Source of the DNA: Glomus cerebriforme | Lineage: Eukaryota > Glomeromycota > Glomeromycetes > Glomerales > Glomeraceae | Reading direction: 5' to 3' | NCBI GenBank assembly: GCA_003550305.1 | Contig: QKYT01000502.1 | Location: 9,340 to 73,339 of the forward strand | DNA length: 64,000 nt | In this document: in pieces, positions 48,261 through 60,745 of the stretch | How the letters are laid out: the number at the start of each line of letters is the position of its first letter | Position numbering within the stretch: position 1 is the first letter of the stretch | The notes under the pieces: generated by a model | What the model saw: the letters and a program-made list of their open reading frames with translations, nothing else | The model's database searches: none | Told to the model about the DNA's origin: nothing | Made by a program: the position numbers and the translations under genes

Positions 48261-50108
48261 GACTATTCAAGTAACTGTTGCCTAGGTTCAAACTAGTAAT
48301 ATAATATTATTCTTTGAATCGACTCCAAAGTTACGGTTTTCCCCATTTGAAATTTAATTTAATAAAGGTGAAGGAACAGTGAATGTTATGTTAAAATCGG
48401 AAGTTTATTAATAGCACTAGAATATTATACGAGGATTTTGACTTTTTAATTATACTCCCCAAATTTTCGAGGGCCAAATATTGATTTTTTCACCCGACCA
48501 GCATCCTGTTTTAATGAGTAATAAATAAAATATATTTGATGTAATAAAAATAGTAACGCTTGAGCTTTAAGCCTAAGACAATTGAAGATTTTATAATTCT
48601 ATATAACATTATATTCCACTTATCGGCAACTTTCAGATTATAATTCAAAAGGTCTATAAAGGATGAATTAAAGCATCAAAACGCGATAAATTATAAATAA
48701 TAGTGTGAAGAGTGATCGTTAAACCGTATATAGAAAATATGTGCATATTCTTGACTATAGAATATTTTCTTCTAGGAAAGAAGTTCTAATCAGTTCCTAG
48801 CAATTACAAAAGAAAATAAATTAAACCGGTGGTATTCTCAAATAAACTAGCAACTGATACTTGTGCATGTCATTTGGTAAAGCAGAATATGAATTCAAAG
48901 AGAACTTTCCACATGATACTTTTTTTCTTTAAAAAGGTAAATAATAATAAGTGCGTGATGAGCTGATAGAAAGCCGCTTCACTTTTATGATTATGTAAAA
49001 AACAAAGTTCATCATTAGAAATACCTTCTTGACGACTTAAAAAACACTAAGAATACTTAATGTCCGTCGAAATAATCAGAGGAATTTGAGAAAATGGAAC
49101 ATTCAATAATATATAATTAAAGTGCAATATGAAATAATAGACGCAAAAAATAAACAGAATGTCAAAATAATAAACAAAACGATAATGATATGCAAACAGG
49201 AAAAATAATTAAGCAGTATTAGCCATTATCCCATAATGTATTAGCTGCATAGAAGCGAAATCGACATGAAAAATAAGCAGAAAACAAAACAAAAACAAGA
49301 CACAAATAAAAAATTAAAATCTGCGATTAAGTAATATAATGTATAAAAAATATTTGTATATTGTGTTCACGAGGTGCAAAGCATTTATAAATAGGAAATT
49401 TATAAATTAGTTTGATTTAGTTTAAATTATACTATTTAAAAAGTCAGAAATTTCATTTTATTTTTTATTTTTATTTATCTTTATTATAATGACTGACAAA
49501 AGTTGTAAAAAAATGGTAAACCCAACCCGGAATTAACATTATCTAAAAATTTATTAATTGCTAATTTAATATCAATTAAGCGTTTATAAAATATGTACCT
49601 CTCATTCATCTTATTTTTAAAGAAAACTAACATCATCCACCGATGTTGCCTTAAATTTCTAAATTGTGATGGAACGCGTCTTGAATCATGATGTACTGTA
49701 CATATAAAATATTATTAATAAATGATGATGGTAATGATGAAGGAACATTGCTTATACATTTCAAGAAGAAATTAATTAATCATATTTAGTAATTGAAAAT
49801 TTTACTTAAAAACAACAGATTAATTAAATTTAAACAATTTACTATTTCGTAATTATGTTAAAAACACATTTTATAAACCATTCTACATTATATCGTACGA
49901 AAAAAAAGAAAGTAAAAAAAAAAAAAAGAAATTAATATATAGAAGTCTACATAATATGCGCTATAAACGGCGCAGAACAAGTATTTATTTAATAATTTTC
50001 TGAACTAATAATATAAATATAAAATCATAACAAGAACGTAAAATATTATAATGTTTAAATATATAAGAAAATAAATAAGTATATAATATACATAATTATA
50101 CATATAAC
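48261..50108. other. Intergenic, nothing recognisable
   Basis: AT-rich 1.8 kb. No domain, RNA gene or clear repeat seen. Confidence 0.4.
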
Positions 50109-51563
50109 CTATGAAGAAATAAAAGTCCATTCAAATTCATCATAGAAAAATTCTGCTGGATCATAGCTAAACATTTTAATTATTCCATCACTCATATATC
50201 GATTAAATAAGTTTATATGATTTTGAGTGAAAGTCATCCTATAGAAAATTTTTAATAAAATTGGCTTCCGACTTTTATCTTTCCAATTATCAAAGAATGA
50301 TTTAAAAGTTGTTAATTCAATATCCCCATTAAAGATAAATTTGAATTTATATAAACTAGCCGGTGATAATTCCGTTAATTTATTAAATATCTTCATCCAA
50401 TCTAAATCTTCTCTGTAAGCACTATTTATAATTAATCCATCTAAATGTTGACATTTAAATAATAATTTCCCAAACTCTAAAACATCATCATTCTTAATTG
50501 ATAATTTAAGATATTTAAGATTTAAACAATTTTCATAAATGGATCGAATAAGCGCATTATTATCTTCCTTATAATATTTATCTTCTCTATCAAATATAGA
50601 ATATTGAACTGATATTTCCGAAAGTTGACTTTTTGTGTTTTTAATAAGACTTGCTAAAATATAAGAAGGAATATTTTGAGTTTTTAGCATTTTTAAAACA
50701 GGTATGGACACGGTTTCTAAACGACTCCAATTTGTATTATAATATGAAATAATTTCTAAACTTAATAAATTCACAAAATGTGAAAGGATTTTCGTAACAG
50801 GTTCCCAACCCATCTTTAAATATTGAATAGTATCCGCATGTTTAATTAATGATTCTTCCAAAGTTTTGCAAACTAATTCATCTCTTGTACTCGAATAACC
50901 GACCACATCGTTTAAGTTTTTCTGAGATTCAATTAACTTAACGATTCCGTAATTATAATGTGGTTGTGAAACACGAAATTCCAATTTTTTGATTGATTTA
51001 CTTATCTTAGAAAGTCCTTCTAAAATATATTGATTAGCGCTAGTACTACTACAACAAAGATATTCAAGTTCTGAAAAGCATTGTTCGGCTCCCAAAATAA
51101 GATGTATCGGATCTTCTGATTGTTCCGTCATAGAAAGGCTTGTTAATTTTGTGTTGTTGTTAATAAATAATTTCAATAACTCTTCTCTCACGATCAGACG
51201 TTTAGATAATTCTGTGATATTGCTAGTATAAATTATTTGACTTAAACCGTTTAAACATAAATATCTACAAAAACTAATATAATTAAATAAAGGTCTCTTA
51301 CATGAATTTGTAAATAAATTAATGCCTTGATCATATAACTTTTTTTTTGTTCTGTCCGATAAGTGTGAAATGATTACATTAAGTAATGGTGCTTCTTTTC
51401 CGTTAATCATGTATTTCCAAGGATTTCTCCATAAAATTAAAATGACAATTTCACACAAGATTTTATTAACTAAAAGACATGAATAAAGTGAATTTCCATC
51501 TTCCCGTAATTCTTCAAGGATCAAGATTAGTACGTCCTTATTGAGCTTATTGAGCCTTAACAT
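50109..51563 (-). CDS. F-box/LRR-like protein
   Basis: An uninterrupted 484-aa frame from ATG 51563. The start NKDVLILILEELREDGNSLY then SCLLVNKILCEIVILILWRN is the F-box-type domain. Leucine-rich-like repeats follow (LSKISKSIKKLEFRV, SIYENCLNLKYLKLSI, LLFKCQHLDGLII), then SFFDNWKDKSRKP and an FEW-type end shared with the paralogues. A likely SCF ubiquitin-ligase adaptor by family; target unknown. Relics of the same family lie on both sides (47.5 and 52.6 kb), consistent with local duplication. Confidence 0.88.
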   Translation of the reverse strand: MLRLNKLNKDVLILILEELREDGNSLYSCLLVNKILCEIVILILWRNPWKYMINGKEAPLLNVIISHLSDRTKKKLYDQGINLFTNSCKRPLFNYISFCRYLCLNGLSQIIYTSNITELSKRLIVREELLKLFINNNTKLTSLSMTEQSEDPIHLILGAEQCFSELEYLCCSSTSANQYILEGLSKISKSIKKLEFRVSQPHYNYGIVKLIESQKNLNDVVGYSSTRDELVCKTLEESLIKHADTIQYLKMGWEPVTKILSHFVNLLSLEIISYYNTNWSRLETVSIPVLKMLKTQNIPSYILASLIKNTKSQLSEISVQYSIFDREDKYYKEDNNALIRSIYENCLNLKYLKLSIKNDDVLEFGKLLFKCQHLDGLIINSAYREDLDWMKIFNKLTELSPASLYKFKFIFNGDIELTTFKSFFDNWKDKSRKPILLKIFYRMTFTQNHINLFNRYMSDGIIKMFSYDPAEFFYDEFEWTFISS

Positions 51564-52480
51564 TTTTTGTTAAAAAAACAATTATATGAATGAATGGTTA
51601 TTTGAGAAGAGATAAGAAAAAAAATTTTTTAAACTGATAAAGAAATTATGCATTTTATGACGAACTTGTATTACATATGGTGCATTAAGTTTTGTAAAAG
51701 ATTGCTGATCGATATATAATTCCGTTCCGATAAACGATACCACGTGAATCCATTCCGATAATGATTGTCTTAATAATAGAATTTGTGTAATTTTTAATAA
51801 TTCGCACAAAAAAAAATCAAATCTAAAATTAGTATATCTGTAAATAATAGAATTTACAGTATATATATAGAAAAGAATGAAACCTTTTAAATAAATGATA
51901 TTCATCTCGTAGAATATGTCAATTCATTGTCAGAATGTAATCTTAATACAGTAATTGAATTATTATAAATTATCTGGTGATGATTCTTGATTTTTCCTAA
52001 ATAAAATCATTGATTGATCGACAATTTGAGATACGTAACGAAAAGATAAATTCCATTATTTTTACTTTTTTTTCGAAGGGTTCCTTACCTACATTTAAAA
52101 ATCAATAAATCTCCCAAAGAATTTACAAAATTATTCACTAGTTTAACCATTGAAATGAACATTAATTATTTTTTTCGAGAGGCCTTAAATGACATTTCCG
52201 AAAGGACATCCAATTCTTAAATTCTTAAAAGATTCTTATTTGTGACCAGTATGGTATTAAAATTCTGAAAGTAGAGCTCGGCACTAGAATAAGTTAGATT
52301 TGAAAGTCAAATTGTTATGTAAATATTTTAAATTTATCGCCATTTTCAAAACGATGATGAAAAAAAAAATCTGATTACCGGACGAGAACTGGACGAAAAC
52401 CGGACGAAATTTGATAATCATAATATAATAACAGATCAATAATAACTACATTATTGATTTCGAATCTTCGTAAGGAATCT
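51564..52480. other. Intergenic upstream of the F-box gene
   Basis: The minus-strand frame at 51582-51905 has no domain. One TACAGTATAT at 51855-51864. Nothing else supported. Confidence 0.4.
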
Positions 52481-52775
52481 TAATTCTTATCAATTATTCT
52501 TCCTAATTCACATAAATTAAAAAAATTTTTTTAACATAATCAAATAAAGTTCCTGATACGAATTTGTAAATAAATTAACATTTGATTCCTCAAATAATCT
52601 TGATTTTGTGAAGTTATTACATTATACATACTTCTTTCCGTTCTTCAAGTAGTTCTAAATTCCAATGGATTTTCCATAAAATTAGAACAATAACCTCTCG
52701 GTATCGCACCAAATTTTATTAACTATCAAGAAAAACCATTCTATAATTTTAATTCTTTCAAATAAAATGAAGAAT
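52481..52775 (-). pseudogene. F-box gene relic, N-terminal part
   Basis: On the minus strand the text LLIKFGAIPRG / VNKIWCDTERL, then FYGKS (compare VNKTWCEI...ILWKNP) and LFEESNVNLFTNS (compare LYDQGINLFTNS in the gene at 50109-51563) can be read in shifting frames. Only the first third of a gene remains. Confidence 0.55.
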
Positions 52776-53530
52776 GTTTTATTTGTCTCCGAATTTTTTT
52801 AAAAAATTATTAAAGATTTTAAACATGAAAGAGAAGAATATTTAATAGGAAAGAAAAATAACTTCTTTCACATTTTTATATTAATAAGCGACGCATTTGT
52901 AGCATTTTCTTGCTTTAAATTCCGATGGCGTTGAGCGGTGTAACGTGTGACATTATTATTATTAAAGGAGGAAGTCAAAGATTTTTGGTAAGATGAGAAA
53001 ATGTTTTTAGTTAATTTCCTATTAAATGTTCGATTACGTTTGTTCTGCGCCGCATTTCTTACAAAATTCCTTGGCGTAATTATTAGTGCTAACGAATTAT
53101 AAAATTTACGGGGTCATTTTTTCCCGATTTCCGCGAATTAATACTTAATTAATAGTCGCGATTTTTTTGAAAAAGTTTCCTAATTGTTAAAACTAATGTT
53201 GTGAAACATCGTGCGGAACATTACGTGATGATCAATAATGAACAAATAATGATTTTAGTGATTATATAGGTTGGTGATTTTATGGGGGGGATGAACTAAA
53301 TCACGTTGATAAAGAAGTATGACTATAACATGATTTTAAGGTTTTTATTATAATTCATATTTAAGAAAAAAATGTATTGGTTTAAAAACTTTAAATTGCA
53401 ATTTGGATTCTTTTTGACATTTTTTTTTCATATATACTTATCACGACAAACGTTCATATGAAGGATCGTTTGATAATATATAATAATGATGTATGTGGTG
53501 CTCCCGAAACTCAAAATCCCGACAGGTCAA
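52776..53530. other. Intergenic, nothing recognisable
   Basis: AT-rich, with a run of seven G near 53285. No gene seen. Confidence 0.4.
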
Positions 53531-53636
53531 AATCCCGAAATTGGCCCGCATTAAGCTTTAATGCCGCCCGGAATCAGAAGTTTAATTATAATTCCGGGTA
53601 GCATTAAAGATTAATGCGGGCCAATTTTTCGGGATT
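53531..53636. mobile_element. Foldback (MITE-like) inverted repeat
   Basis: Arms 53531-53574 and 53591-53636 are inverted copies of about 45 bp (core TTGGCCCGCATTAA and CTTTAATGC) with a 2-bp length difference and a few mismatches, around a 16-base loop. Just outside the left arm CAAAATCCCGA occurs twice as a direct repeat. GC content is far above the surroundings. No coding capacity. Confidence 0.75.
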
Positions 53637-55204
53637 TCGTACCATACCCCTTTCTATTCACCCATTTTCTAGGATGCGGTTAAAGAAAAAATTAAAATTG
53701 CATATAAGGTAATGCGAGTATGGTATTAAACATATTGCACATTGTAATCACGTTTAATTTAGAACGAACTGTACAATCACCTTTGCAGAAGTACTCATAG
53801 AACTTGAAGACATTTTTCTATTTCAGCTTTACTTAAAGTATTATTTTTTGGAAAAGTCAGTGGAAATATAATTGGGTAACTACAGGTAGTTATTTTACAA
53901 GCAATATTATTGGTCATCATTCCACATTTTAGAAATTTTTTTTTACTATTAACTGTCGTATTCGTGTCACACAAGAAACTTGACTAATTTATAATGAGCC
54001 ATCAAACTATGCGCGTATATATTGATGAGGAGTTACGCATAAATCAGAAATTGAAATAGATATAGATAAATACTCCCCTTATTTCCTGGATTTTTTTTCT
54101 TTTATGTATAAGTCATACCAAAAATTGCCAGTTCTGCCGTCCACCTCTTTTTCCAACTTGCTTTAAAAGTCGCGAAAATAAAAAGATTTAGACGTTAAAC
54201 AAAAAATTAACCAGTTTAGTAGGTTAGTGTGAATATAGTATCAGGAAAAATATTTATAGAAATTTTCTTTTTCATTTAGAAATGTTGAATACTGAAGCTC
54301 CTAGTCATATTTTTAGGGAATTTTCTTTTTCAGTTTCTAATTGTTTTAATTGTTTATTTTTAGGATTACTGAAACTACTTTAAATCCTTGAGATGGAATT
54401 CTTGGAAGTAAGTATTTTGTTAGTCTCATATTTTTTTTATTTTAACCGTTCTATTTTTGGGTCTGGATTCTTGAGGTAATTTTCATTTTTTAGTAGTTTT
54501 TATTTTTTTTAACTGTTTAGTATTTTAGGATTACTTTGATTATTTTGCCTGTTGTCTGTGCCTGAATGAGTGTTTTGACCCTCAAATAGTGGCATGACAA
54601 GCAGGAACCTGCTCGGCTGTCTGATGTATAAAGGCTGTTCGCCAATCCAGCACTGGACTCACTGGGCACAGGTGACCTATTCGGTTGTCTGATGTCTGAG
54701 TGAGCAATTTGACCCTCACATACGATTTAAAACCAAAATTAATGTGCTTGAGTGAGTGTTTTGATTACATGTATACATATCTGATACCAAAATTCAACTA
54801 TTCCTTCCCATTTTGTTGTTATCACCTATCACATAATAGCCAAAATGTGAAAGTAAAAGGAAGTTTCTCTCAAATGAGGAAATAATGTGTTAATAAATTT
54901 TTACACTATATTTACACTAAATGGCGTTATAAATAATTTCCTTGAATTTCTATAGCCAGATCAACTTTTAATGTTTTAGTGACATTAAATTTTACACAAA
55001 AATCATCACTCATAAACAATTTGAAATGTATACATACGTATAAATATTTGTCTTTTTATCATTTTTTTTCTTACACTTGTTTATCCGTGCTTTTACATTG
55101 AATTTATGCCAAAAAAACTGTAAAAACTGTCTATATTTATCATAAAAATAGTATGAACATTTAATTTTAATATTATCCGTTATTTAGATATAAATTAACG
55201 AACA
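53637..55204. other. Intergenic with a local degenerate repeat
   Basis: Between 54560 and 54765 three copies of a CTGA(A/G)TGAG(T/C)(G/A)(T/A)TTTGACCCTCA-type word and two copies of C(C/T)(G/A)(C/T)TCGG(C/T)TGTCTGATGT recur. Related, inverted words occur at the right end of the window. No gene supported. Confidence 0.4.
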
Positions 55205-58038
55205 TCATTCAACTTGTAAAAAATTATTATCAGTTTTAATGTGTTTTTCTAATTTAAATTTAAAATTAAAGATTTAAATAATTATTATAATCATTTATAA
55301 AATGATATACAGTATATATTGTATAATAATCACTTACCATTATTTTGAATTTCAATGTCCAGTTCTTCAATCTTATGTTTTCTTGAGCCATTTGAGGCAT
55401 TCACGGTTGAAATAAGTGCACTTAATGGTCTATTGATATAAATTGCGCCTGAATGCCGAACATTTGAAGACTCAATCGTAGAGTTTACATTTATTGAAGA
55501 TCTAAGTATATTAAAAAAAATTACACTTTTGTAATGATAAAAATCTACAATTTAATGTTACAATTACCTTTGTATATTGTTAGTATTAAACACACATTCT
55601 TTTGAAATATATTCTAAAAAAAAAACAAAAAATTCTTAAATACATTTTTAATGATAAATCATAATATTATTAAATAGGTACCTTCATCATTATTTGATTT
55701 TTCAATTAATCTTTCAAACCCATTATCTAAATTAATAGTATAACTGTAGTTCTGTTAATATTATCAGTAATTAAAAAATCAAATTGTATACCTTTTTTTG
55801 TATTAAATGATACTGATGAAGATGATGAAATTGAATTAATAGGTGTAAGCTTAGAAATCAATCTCAAAGTTCTGCTCGTATATATTGCTTTTGGATGTTT
55901 CTCAATAACTTCTGGTCCAAGTAATTTTAATTGTATCAGCTCTAACCTTTTTTCCTCAGCCTTATTAAACTGTTCCCTTTCATTATCAAAATACCAAAGA
56001 CTAAATGATTTAAGAACTTCAGTTATAGATGGTCTTTTAGTAGGATCAGATACCCAACACTTTTTCATTAAATTAGCAAAACATTCAGGAGTATCTTTTG
56101 TAATTTCAGGACGTTTTCCATTAATAATATTATAAATAAGTTTAATATCATGTTCAACATCAGAAAAAGGTTTACAACCTGTTGTACATTCCCACATAAT
56201 CATACCTAAACTATAAACATCAGATGCTTTTGAAAATATAGCACCATTAAATATTTCTGGTGCAATATAAGGTATTACTCCAAATACTTCATTATTTAAT
56301 GAGGTATTATTTGCAGGTTGTGATAGTCCAAAATCCCCAAATCGACATTGTTTATTTGATCCAGCTCCCAAAAATATATTTCCACTATGGAAATCACGAT
56401 GTAAAAAATTTGAATCATGAATGACTTTAAGTCTAAAATAAGATTAAAAATGTGCTTTAGAATTATTAATTAATAATAAATAATATAAACATATTTAAAT
56501 ATGAAATACCCAGATGAAATATCCAAAAGAATATTTATTTTTCTCTTCCAATTAATACATGAAAACTTTTTTTGTAAATAATCATGTAAATTTCCTTTTG
56601 TATATTGCATTATTAACATATATTCATTTGTATTAGGATCTTTTGAAACCCCATAACATCGAATAGCACGTCCGAATTCAGTATAACATTTATGATATGA
56701 TTTCAACTACAATTTTTATTTTTTTTAAAAAAAATAAATTACCAAAACTAAGAAATTTTTATGATATTATGTTTTAAAATGTATTACCTCGTTTAAAAAC
56801 TCTCTACTAATCTTTTGTGAATTCTTAAGCTTCTTTACAGCTACAATTTCATTTTTTCTTCTATTGTATGATGAAGAATCATCCTTATGTATCCCACCAT
56901 CCAACCAAATTGCTTTATATATAATACCAAACTCACCTTCTACTAATTCTTCTAAATTTATAAGTTGTGAATAGGGAATCCATTCCATGACAGATTCTGG
57001 TCGAATATATGTATAATTCCCTTTAATAAAATCATAAACAAATAATGGATTAGAACCTACGTCAATCCTATTTATATAATTGATATAGTTAGCAGTCTCG
57101 TGATCATTCTTGGTATCAAATCTTGTATCATAAAGCAACGAATCTATATCATTATTTCCACTGATGATATTCTTAATATCGATAGAAATAATTGAAATTC
57201 TTTTGCATTTTCTACACTGTGATTGATCTGATAGTCCAAAAATAATATTTGTTGTCAAACAATATCTACATCCGGAATAAACAATATAACAACGTGCGCA
57301 CCATTTTCGACAATCAGTTTGAAATTTTAATTCTAGATTACAGACTAAACATTTATCAGAAGTATCCCACCATGGTAAATAGAGAACCGGAATAGGTTTT
57401 TTATATAATGAATCTATCCATCCAGATGAAATTAAATAACAACCTGAGCATAATTTGAATTTCATATCTTCTGAAGGGATAATTGAGGCCAAAATCGATG
57501 TAGCATGTCTCCGAGGAAGATTATAAATAAATTTTCCACATAATTTGCACAATTTAGGATCACTCATAAGAATATTATTATCATGAAAACAGGTTTCAAA
57601 CATTGGGTGAACTTGTCTAAAACATAAAATTAATGAGCAATTTTTACACCATCCATTAATATTTAGTGTATTTCTAAATTCATGTTCTCGACATTGGGTA
57701 AGAGTATATGTGCCTAAATATACATCCAAGTATGTAATATTGTCAGTTACATCGTTAATATATTGCGAGAAACAATTATTGCAGTATTTTTGATAATATA
57801 AACGAGTACAGGTATATTTATCTCCACAATAAAAGCAATTAACGTCATTTTGATTTAATGGAACAAAGTTTATAGATACCGGGCTGGATTTTAATCTTGG
57901 TGTTGGGTCAAAAAGAATGAGTTCCTTGTTAAGATTTTGTTGTATTGGATGAATTTCGGGTTTTAAATCAAGTTCTAAACCAGATATATTATTGTTCAAA
58001 TCCAATTGTTTGTCTAATAATCCACAAGTATTTTCCAT
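55205..58038 (-). CDS. Protein kinase (TKL-type) with N-terminal cysteine-rich zinc-ribbon region
   Basis: Seven exons join in phase to 795 aa: 58038-56788, 56706-56510, 56432-55792, 55726-55682, 55613-55568, 55501-55338, 55248-55205. Residues about 70-290 contain many C-x2-C pairs (CFYCGDKYTC, CNNC, CKNC, CKLC, CSGC, CLVC, CARC, CRYC, CRKC), so several zinc ribbons are likely. The kinase domain spans about 360-640: EGEFGIIYKA (367-376), Lys 402, LHRDFHSGN (Asp 496), GDFGLS (Asp 516), IAPE (539-542), all intact. The tail ends KIEELDIEIQNN plus a short last exon. Without splicing at 55792 the frame would end early at 55727. Likely an active Ser/Thr or dual-specificity signalling kinase (family inference); partner unknown. 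Confidence 0.9.
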
Positions 58039-58536
58039 AATTGATTATAATATCGAATGTTTGGTTTATGGTTAAATTTATGATGAATTTATATAGCTTA
58101 TTCGATGTAACCTTTCTCTCGAGACGTTCTATTTTCCTAAATTTTAGAATTCCACTAAAATTATATGTTAACTTATTTTGGTAAGGTTTGATCAGCAAGA
58201 AACAGTTCATGGAGTTCCTGCTGCAAAATGCAGGAGCACAAATTTTTGACAACCAATTATTTTTGTATTTTAATTTTTCTTTAGATCAAATAAAAATTAA
58301 ATGTAACACACATTTTTCATATAAAAGCTGGATACTGCGTCATCATGTTAGAATACTAGATAAAATAATTATATTTCACTAAATCATCATGAATTAAATT
58401 CAAATGCAAATTTTTAAAAAGGTTTGCTGTGTTTAACAAGGCTACATTTTGCCTTTATTCTCCACAATTATTTTTTGGCATAGTAGTAAAAAAATGATTC
58501 CGGCCCAGGTCGAATTTAATTAAAATTAGAAGTTTA
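58039..58536. other. Upstream region of the kinase gene
   Basis: No supported gene. Short open frames on both strands at 58188-58382 overlap and have no domain. Confidence 0.4.
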
Positions 58537-58897
58537 TAAGGATGTTAAATTGCTCAACCGGTCCAGTTTAAGTTAAACTCAATACAGGCTAAGCTTAGAG
58601 TGTTTTGAGAAAACGAGCTTCTGAACAATTGAGCATGATGTATAGTTAAACACGAATATGCAATATTAAATAAATCCATATTTATTAAAAACATTTATGA
58701 TGAAAGAAACTGAGCTATTTAATCAAACCCGCTTAAACAAACGTGCTCAAATTAGAGTATATATACTTGAAGCATCATTGAAACTTATACTATGAAAGAG
58801 CAAACAAGCTTGAAACAAGCTTATTGGAACACATTTTAAAAAGTTTATACTCAAATTCGATTCAAGCATTCTTTGTTAAAACAATTTAACATCCTTA
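58537..58897. mobile_element. 361-bp hAT-type MITE with intact target-site duplication
   Basis: The ends TAAGGATGTTAAATTG (from 58537) and CAATTTAACATCCTTA (to 58897) are perfect 16-bp inverted repeats. Perfect 8-bp direct repeats GAAGTTTA flank them at 58529-58536 and 58898-58905. The (C/T)A(G/A)GGATG-like end and the 8-bp duplication fit the Ac branch of hAT elements (established knowledge). The interior has no transposase. Confidence 0.85.
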
Positions 58898-58905
58898 GAA
58901 GTTTA

Positions 58906-60745
58906 CTTGTCTTTAAATATCAAATTAAATTTTTTTTTTTTTGGTTAGTTGTGCAGAAAAAAGATTGTTTTATCTTAAAAAGCTCAGGCATAATGAGATG
59001 AGATTATATTACTCGTATTAACATGTGATTTATTATATTTGTTAAAAACTATAAAGTATTACATAAGGCGCAATGAAGTTAGGGACGAACATTAAAAAAA
59101 TTTTATTAGATTTTTTTATTCCATAATTTGACAATATTCCTTTTAAATTAAAATTCAATAAATATAATTTTTGGCAATATTCTGTTGTGAAATCTCTCCT
59201 TATAATTAAAATTGGAAGTATATATGCTCGTAATCAGTTTAAGTATGAAAAATTACTGGAAAACTTGATCCGGCAGACGAGACGTAAGTTTAAACCGAAA
59301 AACTTATGTGCTTATATTTTTTGTGCACATGATCTTTCTTTCTTTCTTTCTTTTTTTTGCTCTTGTTGCATGTTCCCGTAAGCTAGTTAGGGATTCAATA
59401 TAGAAGATGACTATTCAAGCAATTATGGAACATTTTGGCGCTAAGTTTTATGAGTATGTTCACTTTTATATGTTTGAATCAATATTAGATTTATTATCAC
59501 ATAAATTCATAAATTCGTGGAGTTAGGCTTAATAAGAGACATCATCAAGAGTCTCAATAATACTTAAAGTTGAAGCAGACAAATAAAATAGCAAGATCAA
59601 GTAAAAGTACGGTTTATTCAGAGGTACAGTATTATCAGATATTGACAGCTTGCACGACAGCAAGCGGTGAATCTATAGTTATTTAGTTCTTTATTTTTGA
59701 AAAATTTAGTTGCATCTTGTGAATAGTATTTTATTGATCCTTTACCAAAAATGTCAGTTCGATACATTAATGCACTATCTGCAAAACGTTCTTCTTTTGT
59801 TAAGTGATAGTACTATTGATGTCTCCCTCTGGCTTTTTTCGGATTTGAAGAATTGAATTAAGATTCGTTCGAGATAGTTTGTTCGGTAAGCTGTACCATA
59901 ATTAAAGTAATTTTAGCTTCTATAATTTTACTTATCCATCATATGGACAGAACTATTCAAGTGCGATATCTTTCTATAAACAAATAATTTCATACTTTTC
60001 GATAACTTTGAATGGTAAATACTAATATATTTGTATTGGAAAATGTTTCTTTTTCCCCTCTAACATCAAATTTTTTTTTTGTGTACAACTTTTTTGTTGA
60101 ATTTTAATTTTTTAAAGTTTAAATATTAGCATTATTGTACCTTAAAACATCAGATTGAACCTGAACGTCAAAAAAAGCACTATAAGGCCGCTCGTCAGTA
60201 AAAATTTCTATATCAGGAAAAGCCGAATCCGTCATTAATAGTAGTTATATAATGGAAAAATCAACATATTTAATTAATCTTGTTTAAAGGTAATTAAATA
60301 CAAAATAATTAATCTTCAACTATTGGAGTATTGATACGCTATGAATGAATGACTACGAAATGTTAAATAATTGTGGATTTATAGTTGTGACTTTTTTTTT
60401 TAAAAAAAAATGAAAGTTTATTTTGTCAGATTTTGCCAAACAGTAATATTTTTATTTGTTCAAAAACTAAAAAATTATTTCACGGACTTTATATAACTTA
60501 TTTATTAATTTATTTTTTTTTTATGATTTAGCCTAACGGCCAATACAAAATAAATTTGAGTATATTATTTGAAAATTCTTAATTTTAAACCAACTTTAGG
60601 TTCAAATAGACAAACCTGTTCATTAAAATGGGTCTTTTTTTTGAATTATTGAACAGAACAAAATCTTAGGTGTTCCTTAAATTTTCTCCATTTATGCTTA
60701 GAAAGTATTATAATATAAAGAAAGAATCATTTCAATGACTATTAG
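58906..60745. other. Intergenic; one unidentified coding relic
   Basis: Near 59690-59850 on the minus strand LTKEERFADSALMYRTDIFG and KGSIKYYSQDATKFFKNKE read in one frame. It is preceded by a stop and a KKARGRH-like piece, so a decayed gene is likely. The family is unknown. The plus-strand frame at 59187-59381 is unsupported. Confidence 0.35.

Noticed and set aside
58188..58382. Overlapping open frames on both strands
   Set aside because: Neither has a domain. The region is the likely promoter of the kinase gene.
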